Assembly (NCBI RefSeq): GCF_047425875.1
Contig: NZ_CP179727.1
Coordinates: 2,400,860 to 2,464,859 of the forward strand
DNA from: Macrococcoides animalis
Lineage (GTDB): Bacteria; Bacillota; Bacilli; Staphylococcales; Staphylococcaceae
Length of the DNA: 64,000 nucleotides
Reading direction: 5' to 3'
The translations under genes were made by a program, and so were the position numbers. Numbering within the stretch: the stretch's first letter is position 1; the number at the start of each line of letters is the position of its first letter. This document shows, piece after piece, positions 51,485-59,322 of the stretch. Under the pieces are notes generated by a model. That model saw only the letters and a list, made by a program, of their open reading frames with translations. It did no database searches and was not told where the DNA came from.

Positions 51485-52360
51485 TTAATGGCGGTTTTGT
51501 TGTACCCATTGTTTGATTAATTCTGAAACTTCTTTAGTTTTTGAATGATATACACTATGATTACTGTTCTCCAATACTGTAACTTTAGCTTCTTTTGCTT
51601 TTAAAAATTCATTAATTCCAAGTTCACGAATTGGATTAACCTCTTTTGGTAAATCACATCTTATGATATAGACTTCATTATTAATATTTTTTATTAATTC
51701 ATAATCAGGAAAATTTGCGACGTCTTTTGTCATTTGTACTGCCACATCTTCTGAAAGTGTAAATACTAATGCATTATCATTTATTTTGAAGAGTCTTCTA
51801 TCAATAATATTCATCACTTCTGAGTTTCCTTGTTCAGTAAGCGCAGCAATTAACGCTTCTTCAGAATCGTATTTTAAAGATTGAATAAACTTTCTAGTAT
51901 CATTTAATTCTTTTTCTAAACTATATCCTTCAAAATCTCCTGGTACTAAGTATCCACCATCGAGTAATATAAGTGACTCAACTGAAAATTCTTTGGCATA
52001 TACTAATCCATAATGTGCTGCCATAGAGTGACCAATTAAATGAAACTTTTCTAATTGAATTGTTGTTACAAAAGCATTTAACCATGTCGCAATTGAAGTT
52101 GGTGAAAAATCATTCGTACCAATCAACTTTGAATCACCTCTTTCTGGTAAATCAATCGAAATGATATGATACTTATCTTGTAATAATTTAATAATTGGTA
52201 AATAATCTAAACCAGTTGCTCCAAATCCATGCATAAAAAGTAAAGTTATTTTATCTTCCCCATGGTTATCTGTTTCAAAATAACTCACAGTTCCTTTTTT
52301 TGTTGAAACTGTTCTGTACACTAAATGATTTTCTTCTAATAAACTTTTTAAGTTTGTCAT
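51485..52360 (-). CDS. Alpha/beta hydrolase
   Basis: 291 residues. Oxyanion loop LFMHGFGATGLDYL near residue 40, nucleophile elbow LIGHSMAAHYG near residue 113 (serine), acid at DLP after the VYIIRCD strand near residue 245 and the histidine at ENSNHSVYH near residue 272. The substrate cannot be told. ATG at 52360 is used; the GTG three codons before is too close to the GAGG site. A nudix gene lies 20 bases upstream, suggesting one transcript. Confidence 0.85.
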   Translation of the reverse strand: MTNLKSLLEENHLVYRTVSTKKGTVSYFETDNHGEDKITLLFMHGFGATGLDYLPIIKLLQDKYHIISIDLPERGDSKLIGTNDFSPTSIATWLNAFVTTIQLEKFHLIGHSMAAHYGLVYAKEFSVESLILLDGGYLVPGDFEGYSLEKELNDTRKFIQSLKYDSEEALIAALTEQGNSEVMNIIDRRLFKINDNALVFTLSEDVAVQMTKDVANFPDYELIKNINNEVYIIRCDLPKEVNPIRELGINEFLKAKEAKVTVLENSNHSVYHSKTKEVSELIKQWVQQNRH

Positions 52361-52380
52361 ATATATCACATCCTCATCAC

Positions 52381-52839
52381 CTATTCATGATTTATCACAT
52401 GCTCAAATCCTTCTATTCCTTGCAGTAACTTCTCTTTCAATAATTCAGGTTGAATATTAACGTTCTCGATTTCACTTAATGGAAACCATCGATATTCCAT
52501 GTCTTCTCCATTTTCATTTCCAATGATAGAAATACCTCTATTCCATAATGATTTAGAGTGACATATATAATAAATACCTAACTCATGAAATGACTTTTCT
52601 TTATTATGATACGTTTGTTCAATAAAAATGCTACTTTGTTTTAATTTAATCTCAGCTTCAAGTTCTTCATATATTTCTCTTTTCAATGCCGCTTTAGAAT
52701 CCTCTAACATTTGAACTTTTCCACCAGGTGGTGCACAATAATCACGAATATTTTGAAGTAAAATATGATTGTTCTCAATGATAAGCGCCGATGTTCTATA
52801 TTTAAACCGCATATTCTCGTTTGTAAATGTAATGTCCAT
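52381..52839 (-). CDS. Nudix hydrolase
   Basis: 152 residues. The nudix box GGKVQMLEDSKAALKREIYEEL near residue 42 has the REIYEE metal-binding core; the glycine after EE-x in the consensus is replaced by Glu. It hydrolyses a nucleoside diphosphate linked to another group; the specific substrate is unknown. ATG at 52839 has GGAG 6 bases upstream, preferred over an upstream TTG. It is in a tight run with the GNAT and alpha/beta hydrolase genes. Confidence 0.85.
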   Translation of the reverse strand: MDITFTNENMRFKYRTSALIIENNHILLQNIRDYCAPPGGKVQMLEDSKAALKREIYEELEAEIKLKQSSIFIEQTYHNKEKSFHELGIYYICHSKSLWNRGISIIGNENGEDMEYRWFPLSEIENVNIQPELLKEKLLQGIEGFEHVINHE

Positions 52840-52865
52840 TTCCTTCTCCAATTCTTATTTCGAAA

Positions 52866-53324
52866 TTATTTTCTATATGTAACTAAAGTCAATCTATCAT
52901 TAATTTGATTGAGCTCACCAAATTTTTCATATCCCAACTTTTCGTATAAATAACAGTTCCCTTTCTCTTCAAGAATCGTATTAAGCATCCAGTTTGTTGA
53001 ACCGTGAATGTTTTCAACAGCTTCAATTGCACTTTGAGCTAATCCTAAATTTCTGTATTCAGGTAGCATAAAAATAGGCGAAATTCGTTTAGGTGACTCA
53101 TCACATTTATCGACAATCCTAATTGCTCCTGCTATTTCGTTATCATGGTAAATAAAATAATAGTATGTAAATGGCTGTTCTAATCTTCTTTGAATTAATT
53201 CAACATCTTCATTTGCTGGACTAGTTTCATAGTCTTCATATTTATCTAAAAGTGATTGAAAGGATCTTACCTGCATCTCCCAAATTATTTTTGCATCATT
53301 TACATTGGCACGTTTTAAGTTCAT
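52866..53324 (-). CDS. GNAT family N-acetyltransferase
   Basis: 152 residues. ISPIFMLPEYRNLGLAQSAIEAVE near residue 80-100 includes beta-4 and the loop RNLGLA; NCYLYEKLGYEKFGE completes the domain. GGAGG lies 4-5 bases before the ATG. It is first in a run of three minus-strand genes with nudix and alpha/beta hydrolase. The acceptor is unknown. Confidence 0.83.
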   Translation of the reverse strand: MNLKRANVNDAKIIWEMQVRSFQSLLDKYEDYETSPANEDVELIQRRLEQPFTYYYFIYHDNEIAGAIRIVDKCDESPKRISPIFMLPEYRNLGLAQSAIEAVENIHGSTNWMLNTILEEKGNCYLYEKLGYEKFGELNQINDRLTLVTYRK

Positions 53325-53440
53325 AAGTCCTCCGGAATATTAGAAGTTATATAGATGAGGAAACAATAAAAATATTTAAAGAATTTTCTGATTAATATAT
53401 CATATAATTAAATAGATTATTATTCAACAGGAGGAAAAAT

Positions 53441-53956
53441 ATGAATAACATAAAAGTTGAAATTTATAAGTATGATGATAAAATACATTATTCATGGGAG
53501 TCAGAATTAATCGAGGAAACTGAAGAGTATATTGTATTAAAGTCTGAACCACCAAGGACATTAAACCACTTTACACGAAACAAAACTTTTGTTTATGATA
53601 ATGCTTCTATTGAATATATTTCAAAAACTGAGGGTTTTACAATTAACATTGATATTTATGACGATGGTCGAATTGAGTACTACTGTAACATCTGTGCGAT
53701 TCCAAAAAAAGAAGATAATATTATAAAGATAATTGATTTAGACATTGATATGATAATAGATGGTGATGGTAAACATTATTTTGTAGATGAAGATGAATTT
53801 GAAGCGAATAAGTCAAAGTATGATTATCCATTAGAAGTTATTAATAATATTGAAACCCTAAAATATAAACTTGATAATTTGTATACTGAAAGAATATTCC
53901 CATTTGATGGTTTTCTTATAAAACATGTTGAGAAAGTAACTAGAGACTTAAAATAA
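53441..53956 (+). CDS. DUF402 family protein, nucleoside-phosphatase-like
   Basis: 171 residues. The DUF402 core shows NIDIYDDGRIEYYCNICAIP near residue 68 and IDLDIDMIIDGDGKHYFVDEDEFEAN near residue 105, with the acidic metal-binding residues that in relatives (Ntdp, FomD) bind divalent cations for nucleoside di/triphosphate hydrolysis. GGAGG lies before the ATG. It is monocistronic with a terminator just after. Confidence 0.8.
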   Translation: MNNIKVEIYKYDDKIHYSWESELIEETEEYIVLKSEPPRTLNHFTRNKTFVYDNASIEYISKTEGFTINIDIYDDGRIEYYCNICAIPKKEDNIIKIIDLDIDMIIDGDGKHYFVDEDEFEANKSKYDYPLEVINNIETLKYKLDNLYTERIFPFDGFLIKHVEKVTRDLK

Positions 53957-53969
53957 TAAAATAAATAGC

Positions 53970-53995
53970 CCAACAACATTAATAACGTTGTTAGG
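53970..53995 (+). terminator. Terminator after the DUF402 gene
   Basis: Stem CCAACAACATT with near-complement AACGTTGTTAGG, followed by TTATTTCG. Weak T run but well placed. Confidence 0.6.
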
Positions 53996-53997
53996 TT

Positions 53998-54046
53998 ATT
54001 TCGTCTAATTAAACGAAATACTAAAAATTCGTCCATTTAACCGAAT
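53998..54046. repeat. Second copy of the paired satD-type palindromes
   Basis: TTTCGTCTAATTAAACGAAA (53999-54018) and ATTCGTCCATTTAACCGAAT (54027-54046) match the two satD operators in sequence, order and 28-bp centre spacing, but lie between the 3' ends of two convergent genes. No TATAAT box or start codon follows in either direction, so this looks like a relic or a decoy/boundary site rather than an active promoter. Confidence 0.75.
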
Positions 54047-54049
54047 CCA

Positions 54050-54994
54050 TCACGTTGACTTTCTTATGATTAAACTAGACGGAAGTTCTTGCGATTCCAC
54101 TTGGTCTGTCAGTATTAAATCCACACTACTTTCACCCATCTTCACCAGTGGCAAATCAACACTCGTAATATTATTTATTTGTGAAAGTTCACCATTTTCA
54201 TAAGAAATCAGCGCAATGTCTTCTGGTACCTTTACATTTTGATTTTGAAACGCTGCATATATACCCGCACTCACTGCATCATTCGTTACAATCAACGCAT
54301 CCGGTAAATTCTTTTGATTCAATATATTGTGTGCCAGTCGCATACCATCTGTTACAGATAATCCACCTACATATATGAAATCTTCATATTGCATATTTTC
54401 AGGTATTGTAGCATACGCTTTCGCACGTTCATTTGCACTAAATCCATTTTTTCTATGCAATGTATAACCAATTTTTTTATAACCCTGTTCTATTAAGTAA
54501 TACAACGCTTTTTTCAACGCTTCATATTGATTGATGAAAATATAGGGTAGGTGATCATTTTTCTCCATCACAATAATTGGACCAAATGTTTCATAGTCAC
54601 ATATCGTTTTTAGAGAAATTTGTCTTGTCGTAAATATGATCCCATCAATCGAACGGTGTTTAAGCATTTCTAATACTTTTAATTCTTCTGCTTCTTCGTA
54701 ATGTGTTTCAATGACGATGATATGATAATTATGCTTAGATGCTTGTTTAATCGCACCTTCTAATATTCTTAAGTAATAAGGATTCGTAATCCATGGTAAT
54801 ACGACTGCGATGACACGACTTTTTCCATATGATAAATTAACGGCAAGGTGGTTAGGAATATAATTTAAAGTTTCCATTGCGGCTAATACTTTTAATTTCT
54901 TTTCTTCAGAAATATAAGGATAGTTATTCAAAACCCTTGATACTGTTGATACTGAGACGCCTGCATGTTTGGCAATATCACGAATATTGGCCAT
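54050..54994 (-). CDS. LacI-family transcriptional regulator
   Basis: 314 residues. The HTH and hinge (MANIRDIAKHAGVSVSTVSR and the hinge NHLAVNLSYGKSR) occupy residues 1-62; the periplasmic-binding-protein-like domain follows (IAVVLPWITNPYYLRILEGA, IDGIIFTTRQ, DALIVTNDAVSAGIYAA, VPEDIALISYEN). No sugar gene is adjacent, so the effector is unknown. A LacI-type operator lies 23 bases upstream of its start, shared with a divergent tiny gene. Confidence 0.92.
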   Translation of the reverse strand: MANIRDIAKHAGVSVSTVSRVLNNYPYISEEKKLKVLAAMETLNYIPNHLAVNLSYGKSRVIAVVLPWITNPYYLRILEGAIKQASKHNYHIIVIETHYEEAEELKVLEMLKHRSIDGIIFTTRQISLKTICDYETFGPIIVMEKNDHLPYIFINQYEALKKALYYLIEQGYKKIGYTLHRKNGFSANERAKAYATIPENMQYEDFIYVGGLSVTDGMRLAHNILNQKNLPDALIVTNDAVSAGIYAAFQNQNVKVPEDIALISYENGELSQINNITSVDLPLVKMGESSVDLILTDQVESQELPSSLIIRKST

Positions 54995-55016
54995 TTTTAT
55001 ATTTTCCCCCTTGCAT

Positions 55017-55030
55017 TGAAACTCGTTTCA
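55017..55030. promoter_or_regulatory. LacI-type operator between regulator and small peptide gene
   Basis: TGAAACTCGTTTCA, a palindrome with TGAAAC/GTTTCA half-sites around a central pair, typical of LacI/GalR family operators. It sits in the 71-base gap between the divergent LacI gene and the 28-codon frame. Confidence 0.75.
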
Positions 55031-55065
55031 TACATTACAATCAATTTAAGAAAGAGGTGATTGTG

Positions 55066-55152
55066 ATGAACGGCATCTTAACCCTGTTATTATTATGTGC
55101 CATTGAACTCTTTATTGTTAGTATTGTACCAGAAGTTGAAGACAAATATTAA
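55066..55152 (+). CDS. 28-residue single-helix membrane peptide
   Basis: A short frame with GAGGTGAT 4-5 bases upstream and a strong terminator 20 bases after the stop. The peptide starts MNGILTLLLLCAIELFIVSI and ends with an acidic tail (PEVEDKY), so it is one membrane helix with a charged C terminus. It has its own promoter region with the LacI operator, and so appears to be a real regulated small gene rather than chance. Function unknown; no toxin features (basic tail) are seen. Confidence 0.6.
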   Translation: MNGILTLLLLCAIELFIVSIVPEVEDKY

Positions 55153-55172
55153 TATTGTCATACATTGCCGAA

Positions 55173-55198
55173 AAAACAGACAGGCTGTCCTGTCTGTT
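55173..55198. terminator. Bidirectional terminator after the small peptide gene
   Basis: Perfect 11-bp stem AAACAGACAGG with complement and loop CTGT, A and T runs on both sides. Confidence 0.9.
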
Positions 55199-55212
55199 TG
55201 AGCTGTTCTGAA

Positions 55213-55608
55213 TTAACTTGAAATATCACTTTCAAAGTAAATCTGATCTTCATCGTAGTAATCCACTGCATTATCCACGAAAACGTGCGTCATAATAAAG
55301 AATTCATGATTATTATAGTCCTCAATTTCATCGTGTGAATCAAAGATAAACGGTACTTCCCCTGTCCCATCATTTTGTAGAATTACTTTTGATATTTCAA
55401 TATCAATGGTATGGAAATCACTTGTTTCATCCGTATTATCTCTTCGCTCAATCAATATTAATTCAATACGGTCAATCGCATCTTCAGGTAAATTCTCTAA
55501 TCTCACAACACCTGCAATGCGCTCTTCAGGATGAAACGTTGTTTTCTTCACCATTGTATTTACTTTCGCATCACCAAATCCTATCGTTGTTAGTAGTTCT
55601 TTAAACAA
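55213..55608 (-). CDS. Spo0M-like protein, short form
   Basis: 131 residues. MFKELLTTIGFGDAKVNTMVKKTTFHPEERIAGVVRLE is the start of the Spo0M (SpoOM) arrestin-like fold. Bacillus Spo0M is about 258 residues with two beta-sandwich halves; only the first half is present here, ending in FESDISS. The start is TTG with AGGGGGT upstream. Staphylococci do not sporulate, so the role must be different (Spo0M also affects cell division and the envelope). It stands alone. Confidence 0.78.
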   Translation of the reverse strand: MFKELLTTIGFGDAKVNTMVKKTTFHPEERIAGVVRLENLPEDAIDRIELILIERRDNTDETSDFHTIDIEISKVILQNDGTGEVPFIFDSHDEIEDYNNHEFFIMTHVFVDNAVDYYDEDQIYFESDISS

Positions 55609-55818
55609 AATAATACCCCCTGTTCAAATTTTAATGTCATTAATTTAATTGTATCGTAACATACGTATACCTGGAGTTAAATTGATATCATAAAAAAAGT
55701 ACCAATATATATGTTTAAACTATTTTAATTATGGATACAGTTAAACAACGTTAATTAAGGTATTTATCTTTATTATCGGTTATAATAAAATAATAAAAAA
55801 TGAATAAAGGAGTTTTCT

Positions 55819-56820
55819 ATGTCACGTTTATTTAATTTACTCAAAAAAGGTAGTATGTCTTCATTAATTGCAGCTATCGTTAACTTTATCCTTGGCTGTT
55901 TAAAATTCGGAGCTTATGTATTAACTGGTAACGTTGCAATGTTTGCTGAAATGATGCACTCATTTGGTGACTCTGCCAACCAATTCTTCGTATTCGTCGG
56001 TTCAGCTGTTTCAAAGAAAGCCCCAAATGAGAAATTCCCATTCGGTTATGGTCGTTTAGTGAATATCGTTTGTTTATTTGCAGTATTAATTGTAGCAATC
56101 TTAGCGTACGAAACAATCAAAGAAGGCTTACATCATATTCTACACCCCGCTCATCAAGAACAATCAATGAACCAATTCTTAATTGCAGCAGGCGTATTAT
56201 TAATTGGTATTGTATTAGAAACAACCGTTTTATATAAAGCAGGAAAAGAAGTTCTTGAAGAAGTACACAAGCCAACTACAGGGTTACACCCTCTAACAAC
56301 AAGTTTTGCTAATTTAGGAAAAGCAAAACCTGCAACCAAGTTAGTATTTATGGAGGATACAGTAGCGACTGGTGGTGGAATAATTGCACTTATCGCAATA
56401 ATTGTATCTCGTTACACAGGATTTACGATGATAGAAGGAATTGTATCTATAATTATTGGTTTAGCTATGTTTTATGTTGTATACAAAGTATTCATGGAGA
56501 ATGCTGCAGGTGCAATTGGACGTGCGGATGAAGATATGGAAGTACATGCTTCAAAAATTATCCTAGAACATCCTGAAATCTCTGATATCAAACGTTTAGT
56601 TGTAATGAAGGAAGGCGAAGATAAACATATTGAAGCGACAGTTGAGACATTAGGACACCAGTTCAATTTACGTGAATTATCTATCATTAAAAAAGAACTT
56701 ATCACAAAATTATTACAAGAACCACATGTAACAGATGTTAATATCGAAATCATGGAAGATGACGGTACTGATGACTGGATTAGTGGTAATGGTTCTTCTA
56801 TTAATAAAGTATATGAATAA
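55819..56820 (+). CDS. Cation diffusion facilitator family transporter
   Basis: 333 residues, six helices. The first metal site HSFGD (EMMHSFGDSANQ, near residue 46) and the HxxxD-equivalent EDTVATGG near residue 180 lie in helices 2 and 5. A cytoplasmic CDF C-terminal domain follows (HASKIILEHPEISDIKRLVV). It exports Zn, Mn, Fe or Co in exchange for protons; the ion cannot be told. The insertion of about 45 residues between helices 4 and 5 (EVHKPTTGLHPLTTSFANLGKA) is notable. AAGGAG precedes the ATG. The tautomerase gene follows 12 bases later. Confidence 0.9.
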   Translation: MSRLFNLLKKGSMSSLIAAIVNFILGCLKFGAYVLTGNVAMFAEMMHSFGDSANQFFVFVGSAVSKKAPNEKFPFGYGRLVNIVCLFAVLIVAILAYETIKEGLHHILHPAHQEQSMNQFLIAAGVLLIGIVLETTVLYKAGKEVLEEVHKPTTGLHPLTTSFANLGKAKPATKLVFMEDTVATGGGIIALIAIIVSRYTGFTMIEGIVSIIIGLAMFYVVYKVFMENAAGAIGRADEDMEVHASKIILEHPEISDIKRLVVMKEGEDKHIEATVETLGHQFNLRELSIIKKELITKLLQEPHVTDVNIEIMEDDGTDDWISGNGSSINKVYE

Positions 56821-56832
56821 GGAGAGAAAAAA

Positions 56833-57018
56833 ATGCCATTTATTACAGTAGAATTAATTGAAGGTCGTTCAGAAGAGCAATTAAAGAAAATCGTTGAGGA
56901 AGTAACAGAAGTTGTTTCTAAGAACGCAAATGCACCAAAAGAGAACATTCACGTGTTCATTAAAGAATTAAAGAAAGAGCGTTATGCTGTTGCTGGGAAA
57001 TTTAAGTCTGAAGCATAA
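56833..57018 (+). CDS. 4-Oxalocrotonate tautomerase family protein
   Basis: 61 residues after Met. The sequence MPFITVELIEGRSEEQLKKIV has the catalytic Pro that becomes N-terminal after Met removal, and the ENIHVFIKEL strand near residue 37 follows. Trimer-of-dimers enzymes of this type tautomerise enol/keto acids. A homologue lies near msrR in S. aureus too. It is coupled to the CDF gene and ends at a strong terminator. Confidence 0.92.
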   Translation: MPFITVELIEGRSEEQLKKIVEEVTEVVSKNANAPKENIHVFIKELKKERYAVAGKFKSEA

Positions 57019-57032
57019 GTGAAATAAAAAAT

Positions 57033-57067
57033 TGCTTGTCCATTTTATTATGGACAAGCATTTTTTT
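57033..57067. terminator. Bidirectional terminator after the tautomerase gene
   Basis: 11-bp stem TGCTTGTCCAT with complement and a 6-base loop, then seven T; serves the convergent gene as well. Confidence 0.9.
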
Positions 57068-57070
57068 ATG

Positions 57071-57523
57071 CTATTTATTGTCAGGATTAATGCGACCTGC
57101 GATATTAACACGTTTTGGTGCAACATCAGTTTCAACAACAGACTTAATATCATTTAAGATAATAGTATAGTCATTTTGAAAATCTTGCACTTTACCCTCT
57201 TCTAAATATTTATCCAATCCTTTATGGATAATGATATAAATAGATTCATTTTCTTCTTTATTTGTACAAGCAATAATAAACCCAGTTAATGCTTCTGAAT
57301 AATCTACAGGATAACCGATAAATTCTGATATTAAGCGTACCATTACAACTTGAATTTCCTCTGCACCAAAGTCGTTCTTTTGTGCATAGCCATTTAATAC
57401 ACCAAACGTATATGCTACTAATGCTTGATCATCTGCATCACTATGTTCATCGTATACGGGCGAACTTTGAAGACTCTCAGCAACGCTTACCGCATATTGA
57501 TACATTGTTTCTAAATCGTTCAT
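57071..57523 (-). CDS. Unknown cytoplasmic protein, immunity-like
   Basis: 150 residues, acidic and mostly helical (MNDLETMYQYAVSVAESLQSSP, then LVAYTFGVLNGYAQKNDFGAEEI, ISEFIGYPVDYSEALTGFII). No certain family; size, acidity and helical content resemble small immunity proteins of polymorphic toxins (Imm6-like), but this is weak. ATG at 57523 follows GGAGG; an earlier ATG has no site. It is convergent with the tautomerase gene. Confidence 0.6.
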   Translation of the reverse strand: MNDLETMYQYAVSVAESLQSSPVYDEHSDADDQALVAYTFGVLNGYAQKNDFGAEEIQVVMVRLISEFIGYPVDYSEALTGFIIACTNKEENESIYIIIHKGLDKYLEEGKVQDFQNDYTIILNDIKSVVETDVAPKRVNIAGRINPDNK

Positions 57524-57636
57524 GTCAATACCTCCTTGTATATTCATTTTATTATAACATTCTCAAGAAATATTGATAAATCATTCGTATCTATTGCTAT
57601 GTATGAGTATAATTAAGAAAAAAGGGAGGAATAAAA

Positions 57637-58086
57637 ATGTTCAAAGATTTTAATTTCAAACTTGCTGTTGTCAATACGTTATATGGATTAGACGAAAATA
57701 TTTCATTTAAAGAGGTATTAGAAGAAAAAATTAAACTGTATACTGCTAATTATGAATGGTACGAAAGCGAAACATTTACTCCTTTTCCAGCACTCAAAGA
57801 CTATATCGAAAAATTAGACATCCCTCAAGCAGAATTAGATTTAATTGAAAGTATTGATATAGAAACAGCAGATGGTTTATATATGGAATTGATTCCTGAT
57901 TGGGATGGTGAGGATGATATTTATGAAATCAAGTCAGTAGAAGGATTTGAGAAGCTAAGCAATCTTAAGCATTTTGAAATAGCATATGGTGCAGCATACC
58001 CTGAATGTTTTATACCATTAAAAGCAGCTGGAATTGAAGTCATTATCAATGACGAAACGCTCGAAGCATATTTGGCTGATAAGTAA
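57637..58086 (+). CDS. Unknown acidic protein, DUF6892-like
   Basis: 149 residues, strongly acidic. MFKDFNFKLAVVNTLYGLDENISFKEVLEEK start and the segment LSNLKHFEIAYGAAYPECFIPLKAAGIEVIIN near residue 108 resemble the DUF6892 family of uncharacterised cytoplasmic proteins, some of which act as immunity proteins. GGGAGG precedes the ATG at 6 bases. Divergent from the previous unknown gene, about 110 bases apart. The function is not known. Confidence 0.6.
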   Translation: MFKDFNFKLAVVNTLYGLDENISFKEVLEEKIKLYTANYEWYESETFTPFPALKDYIEKLDIPQAELDLIESIDIETADGLYMELIPDWDGEDDIYEIKSVEGFEKLSNLKHFEIAYGAAYPECFIPLKAAGIEVIINDETLEAYLADK

Positions 58087-58255
58087 TTTAAATAAACTTT
58101 AGACAAAAGTATTAAACCTAATCTCATTAGGTAGATAAACGGTAAAACAGAATTAGCCACAAATAAAACCCGAACGAAAACTATAAATCAAAAAGCGATT
58201 TATTAGCTTCATTTGGGCTTTGATGGTGGCTACTTCTGTCGTTGTATGTTTATAA

Positions 58256-59197
58256 TTATTCTTCTAAAAATTTCTTGATTGCTGCTTTATTCTTTTCTTT
58301 ATCAATTTCAAGCACTGCCCCAGCTTCGGGATAGTTCATTTGTGTAAAGCTATCTTTTACAGGAACAACGAGCGTATTTGGGTCTTTACTACCTCTAATA
58401 ACAAATGATGTACCTGTTCTAAATATCTCACCATCTGTCATATCTGTATTAATATACCCTCTTGCAATCCCTGCAAGTTTTGGTGTTTTAAGTAACACGG
58501 GTAAACTCACCATTTCCTTTTTTAACGCACTAATCACTTGTTGTTGACGTCTAACACGTCCAAAATCTGCTTCTGCATCATTTCTAAAACGTGCATATCC
58601 TAATAACTCTTTACCATTCAGATGATGTTTACCTTTTTCTAAGGTCACACCAATTTTTTCTGACATATCTTTTTCAACATCAATAGGCACACCATTAGGA
58701 GAAACTTCATCAACCATCGCTTCAAATCCTTTGAAGTCAATAATTGCATAATGGTCAATATCAATACCAAGATTGTGTTTAATTGTTTTTCTCAGTAATT
58801 CAGGTCCACCCAATGTATAAGCTGTATTAATTTTATAATTTCTATAGCCTGGAATTTCAGCATATATATCTCGCATAACAGATATAACTTTCATTTTTTT
58901 ATTTAAATAATTATATTGCCCAATCATAATTGAATCTGTTCTTGAAGAACCATCAACAGATCTATCTTGCCCTAAAATCAAAACATTAATTTTGCCATCT
59001 TTTTGATTCACACCATTGAATTCATACTGCTCATGCTTTGGTGCATGTTTTTCGGCAAGCTTTAAACCATTTTCATAGCTTGATTTGATATAGAAAAAAC
59101 ATCCTACTAATACTAAAATAATAAATAATAATATAAACGGTAACTTACGAATACGTCGCTTTTTTCGACGGCGTACAGGTGGCGTTTGTTCATCCAT
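58256..59197 (-). CDS. msrR: MsrR, LytR-CpsA-Psr family wall-polymer ligase
   Basis: 313 residues. A basic cytoplasmic N terminus (RRRKKRRIRK), one membrane helix at about residues 20-42 and the extracellular LCP domain: INVLILGQDRSVDGSSRTDSIMI near residue 70, SVMRDIYAEIPGYRNYKINTAY near residue 105, AIIDFKGFEAMVDEV, YARFRNDAEADFGRVRRQQQV near residue 205. The arginine and aspartate ligands of the family are kept. It attaches teichoic acid or capsule to peptidoglycan. ATG at 59197 follows AGGGTG; a longer frame reads through that site. Confidence 0.95.
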   Translation of the reverse strand: MDEQTPPVRRRKKRRIRKLPFILLFIILVLVGCFFYIKSSYENGLKLAEKHAPKHEQYEFNGVNQKDGKINVLILGQDRSVDGSSRTDSIMIGQYNYLNKKMKVISVMRDIYAEIPGYRNYKINTAYTLGGPELLRKTIKHNLGIDIDHYAIIDFKGFEAMVDEVSPNGVPIDVEKDMSEKIGVTLEKGKHHLNGKELLGYARFRNDAEADFGRVRRQQQVISALKKEMVSLPVLLKTPKLAGIARGYINTDMTDGEIFRTGTSFVIRGSKDPNTLVVPVKDSFTQMNYPEAGAVLEIDKEKNKAAIKKFLEE

Positions 59198-59322
59198 TCT
59201 TGAGCACCCTACTTTCATTTTCCAGTATATTAAACTTATAAAAAATGAGCTTAAATTGCAAGCAAATACCTATGGAAATTGTACATTATTATCGTAAAAT
59301 AATTAAAAGGAGGTAGAAGTAA

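Noticed and set aside
56472..56948. 158-codon minus-strand frame across the CDF and tautomerase genes
   Set aside because: Antisense shadow; Ser/Ile-rich with no family resemblance, while both plus-strand genes are clear.
58087..58255. Possible small gene or RNA in the gap between the DUF6892-like gene and msrR
   Set aside because: No ribosome site with a frame, no convincing promoter and only weak pairing; CCTAATCTCATTAGG at about 58120 is too short and lacks a T run.
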